64,000 nucleotides of DNA from Brassica napus (lineage: Eukaryota; Streptophyta; Magnoliopsida; Brassicales; Brassicaceae), in the NCBI RefSeq assembly GCF_020379485.1, contig NC_063442.1, positions 17,048,009 through 17,112,008 on the forward strand, given 5' to 3'. Position 1 is the first letter of the stretch. Every line of letters starts with the position of its first letter. Under the pieces are notes generated by a model. It was given only the letters and a program-made list of their open reading frames with translations, was not told the origin of the DNA and did no database searches. Below, piece after piece: positions 63,601-64,000 of the stretch. Made by a program: the position numbers and the translations under genes.

Positions 63601-64000
63601 CATTGAGCGGTGTCATCTCCACTTCCAAAAATTTGCTCCAGGATACATCGTCGTACTCAATCTTAGTTGTAATCCAAATCTCCATTGTATTCTCTATTTG
63701 ATATAACACAGCGAGCTTCTCTTCTCTAACACAAGACAGAACCACGTGTTCTACAGCATCATAGTGAAACGGCAGAGGCCGCCAAAACCTCTCTGTTGTA
63801 AAATCGAAACAGAGTAAAACGTCTACAACCCCTGGTCTGTTAGTTTGAGCAACAAAGTAAGTGTTTCCCTTCAAAGACACCCCACTTCGGTAAACATCTA
63901 GATCAACGTCTGGTTCGATATCAAGAAGCCTCCAAGAACTAGTCTTAAAATCGAACAATTCGAAACAGAAAAGGGATTCATCATTATCATAGCAAAACCT
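63257..64000 (-). CDS. F-box-associated (FBA type 1) protein, N-terminal part beyond window edge
   Basis: Plant FBA proteins pair an F-box, which binds SKP1 in ubiquitin ligases, with a substrate-binding FBA domain. The visible frame begins at the right edge (CYDNDESLFCFELFDFKTSS) and runs through FBA motifs: SGVSLKGNTYFVAQ, LLCFDFTTERFWRPLPF, WSKFLEVEM, TETESFFIDEDKKFAVV and AHIIGQDGYLKS, then SSYLPSLVQL, where such proteins normally end. Here the frame reads on for about 42 residues (EINQRSKRKPKD...) to a stop at 63257-63259, because of the 3' tandem duplication. That tail is probably not a functional domain. The F-box is off the edge. From memory the collinear Arabidopsis neighbour of ATG8B is APR1, so this gene would be a local gain. 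Confidence 0.82.
   Translation of the reverse strand, partial: RFCYDNDESLFCFELFDFKTSSWRLLDIEPDVDLDVYRSGVSLKGNTYFVAQTNRPGVVDVLLCFDFTTERFWRPLPFHYDAVEHVVLSCVREEKLAVLYQIENTMEIWITTKIEYDDVSWSKFLEVEMTPLNGFDYDFDTETESFFIDEDKKFAVVGGECENKPICRYQTAHIIGQDGYLKSVRTAECPKPLVFSSYLPSLVQLEINQRSKRKPKDCFYQKKLKKLRASSLTRRRKSLWFILYSKR

Overview
The window is plant nuclear DNA, almost certainly from a Brassica or a close relative. The evidence is intron-split genes with GT-AG borders, long AT-rich spacers full of transposon debris, and a gene set and order matching, from memory, Arabidopsis thaliana chromosome 4 around At4g04860 to At4g04620 read in the reverse direction. Gene identities come from hand translation and recalled family knowledge; no search was run.

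Layout. 1-1574 (-): Derlin-2, cut by the left edge. 2979-7046 (-): chloroplast K+/H+ antiporter KEA3, 18 coding exons. 7.1-14.7 kb: no gene, but a duplicated block near 10-11 kb, a direct repeat near 11.5-11.9 kb, and a long inverted repeat at 13.0-13.8 kb built of small palindromes. 14747-15991 (-): methionine-R-sulfoxide reductase B. 16307-20271 (+): PPR protein, divergent from MSRB. 20581-21652 (-): Mediator subunit MED21. 23437-26723: a 3.3-kb Helitron carrying fragments of a VIH/PPIP5K-type inositol pyrophosphate kinase gene. 27017-28742 (+): SUFB. 29423-32802 (-): ERD6-like sugar transporter, with a broken exon of a lost tandem copy beside it. 33-39 kb: MITEs, a Helitron, a retroposon and many tiny insertions. 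39330-39688 (+): small basic-protein gene, possibly frameshifted. 40146-42488 (+): calcium-dependent protein kinase. 42656-43906: Helitron. 44282-48328 (+): second CDPK, a pseudogene split by a Mutator-like element. 48988-50115 (+): ATPC1, chloroplast ATP synthase gamma. 50484-51640: Helitron. 53200-53700 (+): S40/DUF584 protein. 56.5-58.0 kb: 731-bp tandem duplication. 60758-61652 (+): ATG8. 62.6-63.0 kb: Ty1/copia remnant. 63257-64000 (-): F-box-associated protein, cut by the right edge, with a duplicated 3' end.

The genes form a conserved collinear block, not an operon. Several serve the plastid (KEA3, SUFB, ATPC1). The clearest unusual features are a set of about eleven very small insertions (7-27 bp) bounded by 12-24-bp direct repeats, most carrying an A or T run and several sharing a GTT-N(1-3)-A(n) end; the Helitron with captured kinase exons; the long inverted repeat at 13 kb; and the stepwise destruction of the second CDPK.
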